From Flammulina velutipes (taxonomy: Eukaryota > Basidiomycota > Agaricomycetes > Agaricales > Physalacriaceae), in NCBI GenBank assembly GCA_011800155.1, contig CM022371.1, forward strand, positions 2,604,001 to 2,668,000: a stretch of 64,000 bases of DNA, written 5' to 3'. Under the pieces are notes generated by a model. It saw only the letters and a list, made by a program, of their open reading frames with translations. It made no database searches and had not been told where the DNA came from. This document shows, piece after piece, positions 1 through 11,635 of the stretch. Position numbers and translations under genes: made by a program. Every line of letters starts with the position of its first letter. The stretch's first letter is position 1.

Positions 1-2090
1 CTGCGCTCCCCTGTCATTTGCAATGCATATGATTGGAATCTGCTGGTCGTGAATATCAAACCGCTGAGGTGAAAATGTCAGACAAACCTTTGTCTTCCTT
101 ATCATAGCATTCAAAGCGCCAACGCCACCACGGTCTCCAGCGGACATGCCATCAACTTCGTCCATGATCAAACATGTCTTGTCAGTAATATCGACACCCA
201 ACGAATTGGGTTTCTAATTTTCGTCAGCGAACGGCAATGTATAACGTTGCGGAAAAGGACACACAGATCCGCCGAAAAAGCCATCCAACGACGTGTTGTT
301 GATGTTCATACCGCTCTACAAGGGAAACGATGAGTGGTGTTACGCGAAAAGAACGGACAAAATGACCTCGACTAGCTTTTTGCTTCGAGAATCGCTAGCA
401 TTCATTTCTATTGGAGTGTAACCAGCTAGCTTGGCACAGAGATGAGCACTTGTCGTCTTTCCGATGCCTGGTGAGCCTGTAATGAGGACGGCTCTATGTG
501 TGTTCATAGCATTCTTTCCTGCTTTCTTGAATCCTCCTTTGTAACTTTCTTGCCTGGACGACATGTAAGTCGACATTTCCGCAAACAGTCGGGTGGACGA
601 ACCATTCTTGTAACCAAAGAAGTAACTTTTCTACAGCAGACTTATTGCCACAGACCTCCTTTAGCGATTGAGGCGCGTAACGAGATGTCCAGAGTTGCAT
701 AGAAGGATCTACTGTCTTACCATTGCTTGAAAGAGGATGAGCAGAAGTCGATAGTGAACAAAGCCACGAACCCAGCGGCACTCGACTTGGCTTCAGCCTG
801 CTCTCGCTTCTCCATTTCCTTAGCAGCGGTCTTGATAGCCGCCTGCTCTTTCTCCATCTTTTTCTTGGTCTTCTCATCGACCACGCCGCTGCCCTTGCGA
901 GTCGCAATCAGGTTCAGGAATGCGTCTTCATCCAACGTTCTTATACCATGTTTCTTGATAGCTGCAAGCTTGCTAGGTCCTGCATTGTCCCCGAGCACAA
1001 CATAATCTGTGCGGGTCGATGGTTGACCGACGACGCGTCCACCAAATCGTTTTGCTGTATCGACGGCTTCGTCGCGAGTGAAGCTGCTGAGCTCACCGGT
1101 AAAGACGAAGGATAAGCCAGCAAGACAATCGTGGTCTCCGTCGGGAACCGCCTTGCTTCCATGTGCAGCAGGCGCAGCGGATTTAGCTGCCTGATGCGCA
1201 TAATAACTTGATACCTATTAGTAGAAGATGAAGGAGATATATGAGTGTGCTCACTTGAACTTCTTCTTGGGCGGTTCGTCCCCTTTCTCTTCCTTCGCTG
1301 GCTTTTTCTTGGGAGCAGGTTTCTTACCTTTGGCCTTGGAAGGTCCAACTAGGTCGTCATCATCGTCGGATGCGACGCTGTATTCTTCGTCCTGTTTCTT
1401 GCTTGTCTTGACAAAACCATCCGCCTTTTTTGTCTTCGCTGAGGGTGCTTTCTTCTCGGGTGCAGGTTTCTTCCTAGGCGGTGGGGGAATCTCTTCATCA
1501 TCGCTGGACAGCAGTGCGACAGGTTTCTTGCGCTTCGTGGTCGGTGCCGCTGGTTTAGGAGGTTGTTCTGATAATAATATGCGTCTGAGTTGGGCGAGTA
1601 GAGTAGTAAATGAGGACATACCTTTGGAAGTGGAAGCTCGGGGCTTGGGAGCTGTTTTCTTGAGGACGGGTTCTTCCTCGTCACTCGATATCAGGACCTG
1701 TGATCTCTTCTTGGGAACTCTGGTAGGCATGTCCTCATCTTCGCCTAATAGGTATCAGCCAGAGCCTCGAGAGACACCAAGCAGCGTACTAATTTCTATG
1801 GCCTTGCTCGTCGCCTTCTTCTTTGGTGGCAGCTTGACATCGCCGTCCTCCTCCTCAGCCTTGCGCTTCAAATTTGACGATGTCGCCGACTTTTTCAAAG
1901 GTTGACTAGGCTGACTCTGTCACTACGCATAAGAATCATTCGCCAATAGCAAGTGAAGACCTACACTTGGGATGCTTTGCTGAGTTGCTTTAGATTGACT
2001 AGGTTGTGTTTGACTGCTACCGCCACCGAAAAAGCTACGAATATCCTTGCCCGCAGGCGCAGAGGCCTTTTTCGTCGGTTTTGAACTCAT
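1..2090 (-). CDS. RFC1: Replication factor C large subunit, C-terminal part beyond window (partial)
   Basis: Large subunit of the clamp loader that opens PCNA on primed DNA in the nucleus. Seen: the N-terminus (start at 2090, MSSKPTKK) carries a [12 protein letters not shown]-binding-like box; a lysine-rich acidic linker follows with repeated S-S-D-D/E-E clusters; then a BRCT domain (about 960-1190, including [19 protein letters not shown]); then the RFC-type AAA+ start ([17 protein letters not shown], about 640-700), a Walker [14 protein letters not shown] (about 440-480), NASDSRSKK, and near position 170 a [13 protein letters not shown]alker B. The box order matches RFC1 and not the small RFC subunits, which lack BRCT. 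Several short introns interrupt it. The C-terminal half runs off the left edge. It is divergent from ARPC3 across a 430 bp promoter. Confidence 0.95.
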
Positions 2091-2520
2091 TACAGCGAGA
2101 TAATGTTTCGTTCGTGGTTGTAGGATGCAGGAATGACAGGTTGACAATGATGACAGGAGGCAGAACGCGACAAGTCACTGTGTCACGTGCTCGAGTCACA
2201 TCTGTCGAGGCGACAATCGATTTACAATCGACAGCCAGAGCTAAAAACCTGGTTGTAGGAGAGTTCTTTGTTCAGAAGTTATGTTGATGAATATGGCAGC
2301 AGTAGTCATTATATGTGGCGCACCAACGCCAAATATGTAATACCCTCTAGATATTTAACTTGAGGAGTAATTATGAATATCAACACTGCAGAATATTTCC
2401 CTTTAAACATATTTCTCAAGTTAAATAGGCAGCGTTGGCTTTCCTCAGTGCGCCACACTGACGTAAGCAAGGACTTGGGACTTTCAAGAGCGCAGCCAAA
2501 TAAACTCATCACCACCCATC
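2091..2520. other. RFC1/ARPC3 divergent intergenic region
   Basis: No gene is visible. The stretch holds the promoters of the two divergent genes. A CACGTG E-box core lies near 2184, and a foldback repeat (separate entry) fills the middle. Confidence 0.6.
2315..2456. repeat. Foldback (MITE-like) inverted repeat
   Basis: Three nested pairs of arms match in inverted orientation: GTGGCGCAC at 2315-2323 with GTGCGCCAC at 2448-2456; CCAACGC at 2323-2329 with GCGTTGG at 2432-2438; and TATTTAACTTGAG at 2352-2364 with CTCAAGTTAAATA at 2415-2427. The interior is AT-rich and non-coding. The size (about 142 bp) and terminal inverted repeats suit a small non-autonomous DNA element or a structured promoter palindrome. 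I see no clear target-site duplication. Confidence 0.6.
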
Positions 2521-3218
2521 ATGCCTGTAAGCCACCGTCATTGTCCTCGACAATGTCAACCCTGATTGACTTCAATAGGCGTACCATTCAGCGTACAACG
2601 AGCTCGAAGATGTTCGCCAGGTCGGCAACATGGCAATCTTGCCTATCAAGACCAAGATTCGTGGACCAGCCCCACTAGGTACGTGCTCATCGTGCTCTAC
2701 GCTGCACTCAACACCAACGAAGCCTATTAGCGGAAGCATCGCAGCCGGACATCATCGACGAAACGCTGGATCTGTTCCGCGCCAATTCTCTCTTTCGCAA
2801 CTTTGAAATCAAAGGCCCAGCCGACCGCACACTCATCGTCCTTATCCTCTATGTTTCGGACTGTCTCGCAAAGATAGGCAGCTACCGCACGCCACCTACG
2901 CAGATCGAAGCGTCCAAGTATCTCAATACCCTCTCCGTGGACTCTTTCCCCATCCCCGGCGATGCCAACTTTGCACTCAATTCGCACTATGCGTCACCGG
3001 GCAATAGGTCGGATTCAGGTATGTGCTTATTGGACTCTTAGATCCCACCCATATTGACAGCATGGATAGATTACCTGCGACAGTACCTCACCCAAGTCCG
3101 TCAGGAGTTGGCTGCACGCCTCGTAGCGATCCTGTACGCTGATGGAACGGGCAAACCTAGCAAATGGTGGATGTCATTCCAGAAGAGGCGTTTCATGAAC
3201 AGAAGTCTAGGAGCTTAG
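2521..3218 (+). CDS. ARC18: Arp2/3 complex subunit 3 (p21-Arc, ARPC3)
   Basis: Subunit of the actin-nucleating Arp2/3 complex in cortical actin patches. The spliced protein starts MPAYHSAYNELEDVRQVGN, then AILPIKTKIRGPAP, DIIDETLDLFRAN, ADRTLIVLILYVSDCL, and ends KPSKWWMSFQKRRFMNRSL, all in the order known for ARPC3. Exons read directly: 2521-2526, 2579-2678, 2731-3018 and 3061-3218; all three introns are GT-AG (52, 52 and 42 nt). The first exon encodes only Met-Pro, so an ORF search misses the start. Length is about 180 residues, normal for the family. It converges with NOB1, whose stop is only 41 bp away. Confidence 0.95.
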
Positions 3219-3259
3219 AACGCCTACTGTATATTACGACAACTGGTGGTGGAAGAAAT

Positions 3260-4740
3260 CTACTTTTTTCTACGTCTCTCATTGGGATTCTTTTTGCCGT
3301 ATCCAATGACTGGCATGTCTCCGTCCATCCCACCGCTCCTCATAGTCCTACCTTTACCACCAGTGCCGACACTCATGATCCCAGGAATCCAATCCGGGTC
3401 CATCCAGCTTCCTATGGCAAGGTTGCCGTCGCCTTTTGCACTTCGCGCTAACACACCCTTCACCATCTTAGCCTCCTCCCTTTCTCTCTTGTTGTCTGCA
3501 TGCTTCTTCGCCCTCACATATTCGGTCTGATCCTCTCTTAGGATCAGGCCCTCTCCTGTACCGGTCTTCGCTGACCCAGATTGCGGCTTTGGTATCGAGT
3601 ATTTTGTACCGCGAATACGATACTGGAAGTTGGGCTTTAGATGCACCTGCATCGCAACGGAGTCTGGTGACGCTCCGGGAGCGGCAATTGTTACTGAAGC
3701 GCGAAGTAGAGAAGGATTGCCACAAGATGGGCAGAATTTTCTGGACGGGTCTTTGCATATCCTGGATGTTTCGTGAGCCTCGGAAATAAATCTTATGGAT
3801 TGGATGGACATACTTGAAGCACGCATGACACCTGAGTACCCAGCTTTTCACCTTTTGTATCCTCTTTCCCTCCGTTCCGACGAGGCTCAATCCCATCTGC
3901 AATATCACGTTTTGCATCGCAAAATCCGCCGTCATGCAGCCAACATGAATGACTTCGTCCGCCTTTCCTTTGCCTTTGGCGCTCGGAAGGAGGTCAAGAT
4001 GTCGGGATTTGTGGATATTGACGTTGGACGGGGTGATCCACTCTCCTTCGCCATCGTCTTCATCTGAAGGATCGTCGAACAATGGTTCATCTGAAGGTGG
4101 GGTCGGCGCTGCTCGCGGTGGTTCAGAGGCAGACACGGGCTGGAGCTCGACGTTGAGAGGTTCCAGATCTTGCTCTGTGGCGTCGGCCTTTTCTTCTTCT
4201 TCGTCAGCTTCAGAGTCGGACGACGGGGGAACATCCGCGTCGGTATTTTCATCGACGACGACCTCCGTGCTGGGAGCATCCTCGATGTCTTTGGCAGAGG
4301 GTGCTGCTTCGGAATCAGTCTACTATCACGTTGTGTTAGCAGCAGAATAGATACAAATAGATTCATGGACTCGCTTTAGCTGCCTTTGCCTGTTCATGAA
4401 GCATGTGGGTCAACGCCAGAACACATAGATCGGGATGCGATAGCACAGAGTAGTCTCCGGTCTTTTTGGCCCACTGTATGACTGTAACAGATCAGAATGG
4501 CGCTACATATTATGCTGCACACGCACCTGTAGATAGACTAGCAGCACTGGGGCTCTTGACTTCGATCTTAATGCCATAATTCAATCCCAGTCGTTCAAGA
4601 TGCTCTCGAGCCTGTCTATCCCTGAGTTCTTCTAGTACTTGGGGAACAGTGATGTATGTTTCTGCCAGTCCTTTAATTGGCGACAGTGATAGAAGAGGTC
4701 CAGCATCGAGCACCAGCTGCTTGCATTTTGGTTTGTCCAT
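3260..4740 (-). CDS. NOB1: NOB1 endoribonuclease, 20S pre-rRNA site D cleavage
   Basis: PIN-domain endonuclease that makes the 3' end of 18S rRNA in late cytoplasmic pre-40S particles. Start at 4740 gives MDKPKCKQLVLDAGPLLS with the first PIN aspartate; the second acidic part follows after an intron (TGDYSVLSHPDLC, near 4440). An acidic Asp/Glu/Ser-rich linker lies at about 4070-4330. A zinc ribbon follows (VLRCHACFK near 3810, then KFCPSCGNPSLL near 3710, a C-x2-C pair each), then the conserved basic tail including RGTKYSIPKPQ and IGYGKKNPNERRRKK at the stop. This order is diagnostic of NOB1. It is divergent from LEU2 across a 118 bp shared promoter. Confidence 0.95.
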
Positions 4741-4770
4741 TGCTGAAGGAAAAAAAGTATGAAATAGATG

Positions 4771-4778
4771 TGACGTCA
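4771..4778. promoter_or_regulatory. CRE-type palindrome TGACGTCA in NOB1/LEU2 promoter
   Basis: Perfect TGACGTCA, the known binding site of ATF/CREB-type bZIP factors, in the short shared promoter. It lies 31 bp from the NOB1 start and 81 bp from the LEU2 start. Use by either gene is inferred. Confidence 0.55.
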
Positions 4779-4822
4779 CGGTCACCGACTTCATTATCAT
4801 CGGCCGATCGGTCCGAGTGTGC

Positions 4823-4829
4823 TATAAAA
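4823..4829 (+). promoter_or_regulatory. TATA box of LEU2
   Basis: TATAAAA, 30 bp upstream of the LEU2 start codon and pointing towards it. Recognised by consensus only. Confidence 0.5.
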
Positions 4830-4858
4830 CTCTTCGGAGATCTAACTGGACTGTAAAC

Positions 4859-6201
<1,343 letters not shown>

Positions 6202-6315
6202 GGCCTGATAGTAAAACATTGAATTATGTAAATGTAAAGACAAGCTTCCACAAAGTTCGTGAGCGTAGATAACACAAATATTGGAAAGTCAAGATTGAAA
6301 CAAAAGATCAGAAAT

Positions 6316-9300
6316 CTAGAGACCCTCCGGCATTGTGTTTTGAGCAAGCTTGTCCAGAAGAGTTACCAGCCTTTCGATCTCATACCGCGCAAGAGTAACA
6401 TTGTTGTCGATAGTGATAGCCTCCGTCAAACCTGGCAGCGTAGTTGCACCGTACCCTAGGGCGGTCGTTAACGATCCCATACCCATCTCCCAGGGAATAT
6501 AAAAACACACCTAGCCACTTTCCGGGCGCGACACCCAAATGTTTATACCATTCTCGACCATGAATACCCTCCTCAGATATGAACCCACGTTCGAACGCAA
6601 TCAGCTTCTTGTTCGCCTTTACAACGCGCCTCTGCGCCTTGATAAAGTCCCAGATAGGAGGGATCTTGGGCAGAGCTTGTTCGTCTTTCTCAGCACGTTT
6701 GATATCCTCGAGCGTCGGCCAAGAGAGCTCCACTTCTGCAGACGGGACACCGAACACGCCCTTTACCCAGTCGGCAAACTTGGTGTAGAGAGCACTGCGA
6801 CGGGAGCAGTGATGGTGGCTCGGGGATGCAGTCTCATCCAAATCCCGACGAGGCGGGAAGCTGGGCATCTTCCCTAACAGGTCCTTGAACGTCTTCTCAG
6901 CGTCATCTTTCTCTAGGTCCAAGGCGACACTAGAGGCTTGTAACCCCATGATAGAAGCACGGAGAGGCGTAAGATCCAATGACCAAGACGATTTCGGACG
7001 TTCATCAAGAAGGTTTTGAATCCTATCAAGGTCAACGTCAGGAAATATAGGTACGAAAATTACTTACTGGTCCACATAAACGTCAAGTTCAAGGGCATAC
7101 TGTGTCGTGTTCAATGGAACAATGGTGGCATCGGTGAGACGCAAGGAGAGTAGGCCAAGGTGCTTAGCGACAGCGATCTTCAGGCAATGACTGTCAGGCG
7201 AGCCAATCTTCCACTCTTTAAGGAACTCACATGACGGTGGAACCCAGGATCAGCATAAATCTGTTGCCAGCGAACGCTATCGTAGATAGAATGATAGTGA
7301 TAGGGAGCATCATATGGCGTGCCACCAAAGCCCTGGTCAGTACTCGCAACCTTGAGATATCGATTAGGATCATAAATCGTAGTGAATGAAAATCAAACTC
7401 ACACCCAGTCGCTGTAGAAAGACAGTATAATCACTTCCACTGCCCAAGGGGGTTATTCCGGTGCTTAAAGCATGCTTAGCCTTTCTCTGGGTTTCGTAGC
7501 GCATAAGCACATCGACGTCGACAACGTAGTCACTGGTATTGCGGAAGGGGCCTTCGTCTTCCCTCGCATCCCATAATGTCTTTCCGGGAGTCAATGGGTG
7601 TGGCACGTCCAAAGCAGTTTGTTTGATCAAGTGCGCCAGCGAAGGAGATCCAGCTGCCTGCCACTGCGAGCCAGAAGAGGAAACATCAACGTTCAAGTAA
7701 GCCACGACGTGCTCGGAAATCCAATCGGCGAAATCCTCCCCATATTCGACACTCCCAATGAGCCCGTACTGATGTGAACATTAGTACGAATGGAAGGCGA
7801 TAGGAAAAGTCCGCACTGACTTCTTCTGCGTCCCAGCTGGCGAAAACGACTAGATTCGTTTAACAACGATGAACATCAGAGTCACGAAGAATGGAGCTTA
7901 CTGGTACGCAACGGCTTCCATCCGCTTCTCAAGAGCTCACCATAACTGCGAACGATCTCTGTCAACGAAACAGTGCCGCTGATTGGGTCGGCCGTACCCA
8001 AAACCCATGCTAGGATATAATTATTAGACGGTGAGTCGGCGACATAGATGCTGTAGTTCACCGTCCCGATGGCAGCCAACCAAAACAACTTCATCACGTA
8101 TATGACCCGGGATTGCTGCCATTGTGTTCCAGATGGGGGTCACCTTGTAATCGACTGCTCGAAGATGAACCTACGCCACCTTTAGAGAGAAGGATGGCGG
8201 CTCACCATGATTCACAAGACGGATCTTCGAAGAGCTGCTTTGGCCAGAGAGTTGACGCGAGTCGGACGTGCCGTTGATTTCTGCGAGGAGCCTCTGGGCA
8301 TTATGCCATGAAATAGGCAGACTAGGAATCTTCGGGATGTTGGACTTCTCTGTGCGTTCGGCATTCTCGTACGCAGGATAGCCAGGTGTCGTAGGGTCTC
8401 CGGGATACATGGAAAGGTACATGGCGCTACCGCGTTGAACCGAGGCTGGATTGCGCGCAGGACCACTTGGGTACGTTGCGTAGCCGTTTTCCACCGTAAC
8501 GAAGCCATCATCACGCGGATCGGAGTATATGAGGACACCGGCTGCGCCGACGAGCTCTGCGCCTTCGATCTGGTGTATCAGGTCAGCAAAGATAATATAT
8601 AGTGATGTTTGTTCACCTTCAAACCGCGATAAATGGCACCATAACGAGCAATAACGATTTTGCCTGTAAAATCCACCCCAGCAGCAAGAAGCCTGTCGTA
8701 GTCCTACGGAGGCCATGATATTAGAATGCCTTGGACGAAGGTGGGTCTTGGTACATACAGCTTTCGTTCCATAGTCGACGTAGATGAGCTGTTGCAACTA
8801 TGAGCATGTACCAGTAAAGAAATAGTGAGCTTACATTTCCCTCAGCCTCGCCATGGCCACTGTATCCGTGCCATGCCGGAATATAATCTTTGTATTTAGC
8901 AGCATCCTCGTCCAACGGGTCCCCATCTTCAGAGAGGTCGGCAGTCCAGATGGAGTGACCATCGTCGCCAACGATTTCAAGGCTATGATCGAGCGGCGTG
9001 TCCATATATGGATAGTAGACATCGATCCAGGCTGTAGGCTTCGAGCCAGAGAATGGAATAGTCAACTTGATAGTATTCGCGCGCGACTTTGGTGTCCCCG
9101 CAGAGTAGATAGGCTCCTCCTTGGGCGGAGAGATGCCAAATTCTGTCTGGAAGAGCTGAAGGATGTCTTTTGCGTCTTGAAAGTCTTGGGGCGAGCCAGC
9201 GAGGTGAGGCTGCGACGAGAAATGCACAGAGGTCTCTTCAGCGCGTACATTGTTAGGAACTGATCTATGCCACCAGTATTAGACAAAGTAAGTAATCTTG

Positions 9301-9503
9301 AGTTGTTCTACGCACAAAAATAGCTGTTCCTTCTCTAGATCCTTCAGAGTAAAGGTACTGCGTGTCCCAAGAGGCAGCGCCTTCCATCCCAGCGTTGCAA
9401 CCAACAAGACGCTCAGCACTGCGAACTTTCTCCTACTCTGCCTTACTGAAGACGGCGGATTGACATAGCTAGGAAGGCCCTTTTCCTTCTTATCGGGAGG
9501 CAT
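6316..9503 (-). CDS. M28-family zinc carboxypeptidase, glutamate carboxypeptidase II / Vps70-like
   Basis: Type II membrane exopeptidase of the transferrin-receptor/GCPII group. Start at 9503 (MPPDKKEKGL) leaves a short basic cytosolic tail and a TM segment (KFAVLSVLLVATLGW). A protease-associated domain follows (IEGAELVGAAGVLIYSDPRDDG, RNPASVQRGS). In the M28 core all metal ligands of the family are visible after splicing: H and D in CHRDAWVLGTAD, the catalytic/ligand pair in ASWDAEE, D in YLNVDVS, and H in YHYHSIYDS. The TFR-dimer domain ends KWL-GYGATTLPGLTEA, NNVTLARYEIERL. Many short introns. Likely an active peptidase in the secretory or vacuolar system; the substrate cannot be told. 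Confidence 0.92.
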
Positions 9504-9851
9504 TGGTCGAAGGTAAGTTACAAATGCGTTCTGCTTCCGTATGTGTTGAATCGGTCCGGTCCTCCGAATGTGGCGCAACAACGTAATTGGCGCCTGATAA
9601 CACGACTTTGAAAGGTGTGGGCTTCTGCTCGCAAAACCGTACATTTCATTCCATTATTTCTACATTTCCCTTCGATTGAATCTTCAGTAATTCTCATATC
9701 GTGGGAAATAAGGATTGGTGAATTGTGCAGTCATAGAACAGATCGATTATCTAGAAGACGGCTATGATTATTCGCAAGGAAGAAAGAGACAAACTACAAG
9801 ACAGGTTTGTCAAATATACGCGGTAAGTTGAAAGGGATGAGCTCACCATGT
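9504..9851. other. Promoter of M28 peptidase and 3' flank of 4-TM gene
   Basis: No coding signal. Contains the block at 9555-9582 that recurs upstream of the 4-TM gene (separate entry). Confidence 0.5.
9555..9582. promoter_or_regulatory. Shared upstream block with TGTGGCG core, copy 1
   Basis: Reads TCCGGT-nn-TCCGA-n-TGTGGCG-n-AAC-n-AC and matches 10657-10684 at nearly every fixed position, in the same orientation. It lies about 50-80 bp upstream of the M28 peptidase start (minus-strand gene). A shared promoter element or a small repeat end; which one is inference. Confidence 0.5.
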
Positions 9852-10538
9852 TCAAGCTTTCGCGCCGATCTTCTCATCTACGTCGGAGAGCAACCCGACT
9901 TTCTCTGAAGTATCATCTGGCGCTGACGCGACGCCATTCTCCACATCCGCATTTGTCTCCAAGCACTTCACCTGCTTCCTGACGACGACAACAAGAACAA
10001 CAAGGAAGACCACCGCATAGAAGCACATCTGCTTCAAGTAGATGATGAAGGATGCTGTGGCCATTTCCATCACTCTGTCGAGTCCACCGTTAACCAATGT
10101 GGTGCCGTCGGCACGATTCACCACCGCATCGTTGATGATAGCGCATGCACAGTAGATGGCCAGGCTAACATGTTTGAGGAACATGCGAGGTTGAAGGGCT
10201 GATGTGTCGGTGGAAGGGGTTTCCGTGGTTTGTGAGACGTTCGATGACTCCTCCGGTAAAGGACCGCAGGCTAAGAATATGAACAAGGATACCACGAAGA
10301 AGAGGATGGTCCCCCAGAACATGAACACGACGTAGCTACCGCTGGCAACACCGTGGGAGAAGATAGTGATTTGGAGGTTGACCGACTCCTCGAACCGTGC
10401 AGGAACGAGAGAGAGTATGGTACCCAATTCGAGGAGGCCTAGGTATACGCCCATGCCAACGAATAAAGCAGTACAGGCATTGCCGAATCGCTTCAAGAGT
10501 TTTGAACGAGAGTTCTCAGAATTGTCTGTGGTAGACAT
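9852..10538 (-). CDS. Four-TM membrane protein of unknown function, family member A
   Basis: I do not recognise a named family. The protein has about four hydrophobic segments: ACTALFVGMGVYLGLLELG, YVVFMFWGTILFFVVSLF, a weaker one around LAIYCACAIINDAVV, and CFYAVVFLVVLVVVV, with a polar loop after TM2 and an acidic cytosolic tail. It looks like a single exon. The start is taken at 10538 (MSTTDNSENS); an in-frame ATG at 10592 would add 18 residues. Signature stretches LLELGTILSLVPARFEESVN and AIINDAVVN recur in the copy at 22.8-23.4 kb and in the decayed copy next door, so this is a small dispersed family. No pathway can be assigned. Confidence 0.8.
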   Translation of the reverse strand: MSTTDNSENSRSKLLKRFGNACTALFVGMGVYLGLLELGTILSLVPARFEESVNLQITIFSHGVASGSYVVFMFWGTILFFVVSLFIFLACGPLPEESSNVSQTTETPSTDTSALQPRMFLKHVSLAIYCACAIINDAVVNRADGTTLVNGGLDRVMEMATASFIIYLKQMCFYAVVFLVVLVVVVRKQVKCLETNADVENGVASAPDDTSEKVGLLSDVDEKIGAKA

Positions 10539-10656
10539 AGTTGGGAAGAATTGGGTGGGAAGAAGAAAGGTACATGAGGCCGCACGAGGCACTCTACTTA
10601 TAAGTATCTTGCCAACTGTCAGATTGATGTTAGATCATAATCAAATGCGATGTTGT

Positions 10657-10685
10657 TCCGGTGATCCGATTGTGGCGTAACGACC
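10657..10685. promoter_or_regulatory. Shared upstream block with TGTGGCG core, copy 2
   Basis: Second copy of the block at 9555-9582, about 65-120 bp upstream of the alternative starts of the 4-TM gene. Confidence 0.5.
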
Positions 10686-10899
10686 AGTATGTGCTTGCTA
10701 ACGTGCACGTATGACACAATTACCTATTGTATATTCTTCGAAGTTGGGGTAATAAATTCTCTGAGCTCCCAACTCTCGCACATATCATTTTACACGGAGT
10801 TTCGTCGCGAAGAAATTTCAACTCTTCTTTTCTCGTAGACGGCCGCACAGCATCCCTCCGTAAAGTACTGAAGCAAGCGGATTTGTAGAATATCTTCTT

Positions 10900-11530
10900 A
10901 ATAATGAGTAGAAACTCCCTATAATCAACCTTCCAGACCCCTCGCGTGGTGGTAACTTTACTTTCTCCGCTGCGACACCATTCTACATGTCGCATCCAAA
11001 CTTGCAGCACTATTCCTCCTAACCTCCATAAATGCCAAAAAAGTGTAACAAATAGAATCACAGCAAACATACACAGCTGCTTCAAGTAGATGTCGAGTGC
11101 TTCTGATGCCATGGCCTTGATCCTGTCCAGAATGATGCCGCCGACACTGTTCACCACTGCATCGTTGATAATAGCCACAGGCATAGCAAAGTCTACTGGC
11201 GTGCTCAAAGGCTGTATGACACAAGAAGAGCAACACGAACAAGGATACCAAGGGGACTGCGATTGCCCAGAAGAACAGGTCACATCCAGCGATTCCAGTG
11301 CCGTATTGGGCGCGAAGGAAGGAATGAGAATCGTATGCTGGCACATTTTTACAGCAAGAGTATATAACGGAGATTGACGCTTTGGTAGCAGAGACCCTGG
11401 TTGGTTGCGCGTATGAACATGGTACCCTGATATCTCATAGAGCTAAGTATAGTGTCCAGACAAGAGAAAAGCGAACGCACCCTGATGGAATCTGCAATAT
11501 GGACTCCGACGTTGGAAAAAAAATTCAAAG
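10900..11530 (-). pseudogene. Decayed copy of the four-TM family (member B)
   Basis: Similarity to member A continues across two reading frames. The upstream part reads SVNL, then (with a gap or intron) GIAGCDLFFWAIAVPLVSLF and HASRLCYAC; the downstream part continues one base out of frame as AIINDAVVNSVGG, IYLKQLCMFAVILFVTLF. The switch is at about 11180, inside the conserved CxCAIINDAVV stretch, where one base is missing relative to member A. Farther upstream only weak matches (NVGVH, DTILSSM) remain and no clean start is visible. A tandem duplicate of member A that has lost its frame is the simplest reading; an unusual intron cannot be fully excluded. Confidence 0.65.
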
Positions 11531-11635
11531 GCTAGCTTCTGGGTTATGGCAAGGAAGTCGGATATATATGGCTGTTGAGGCAGGAGTGTGAGAAGACGAT
11601 GTCATCCGTTTTGGACATACTGTACTTCATATGCA

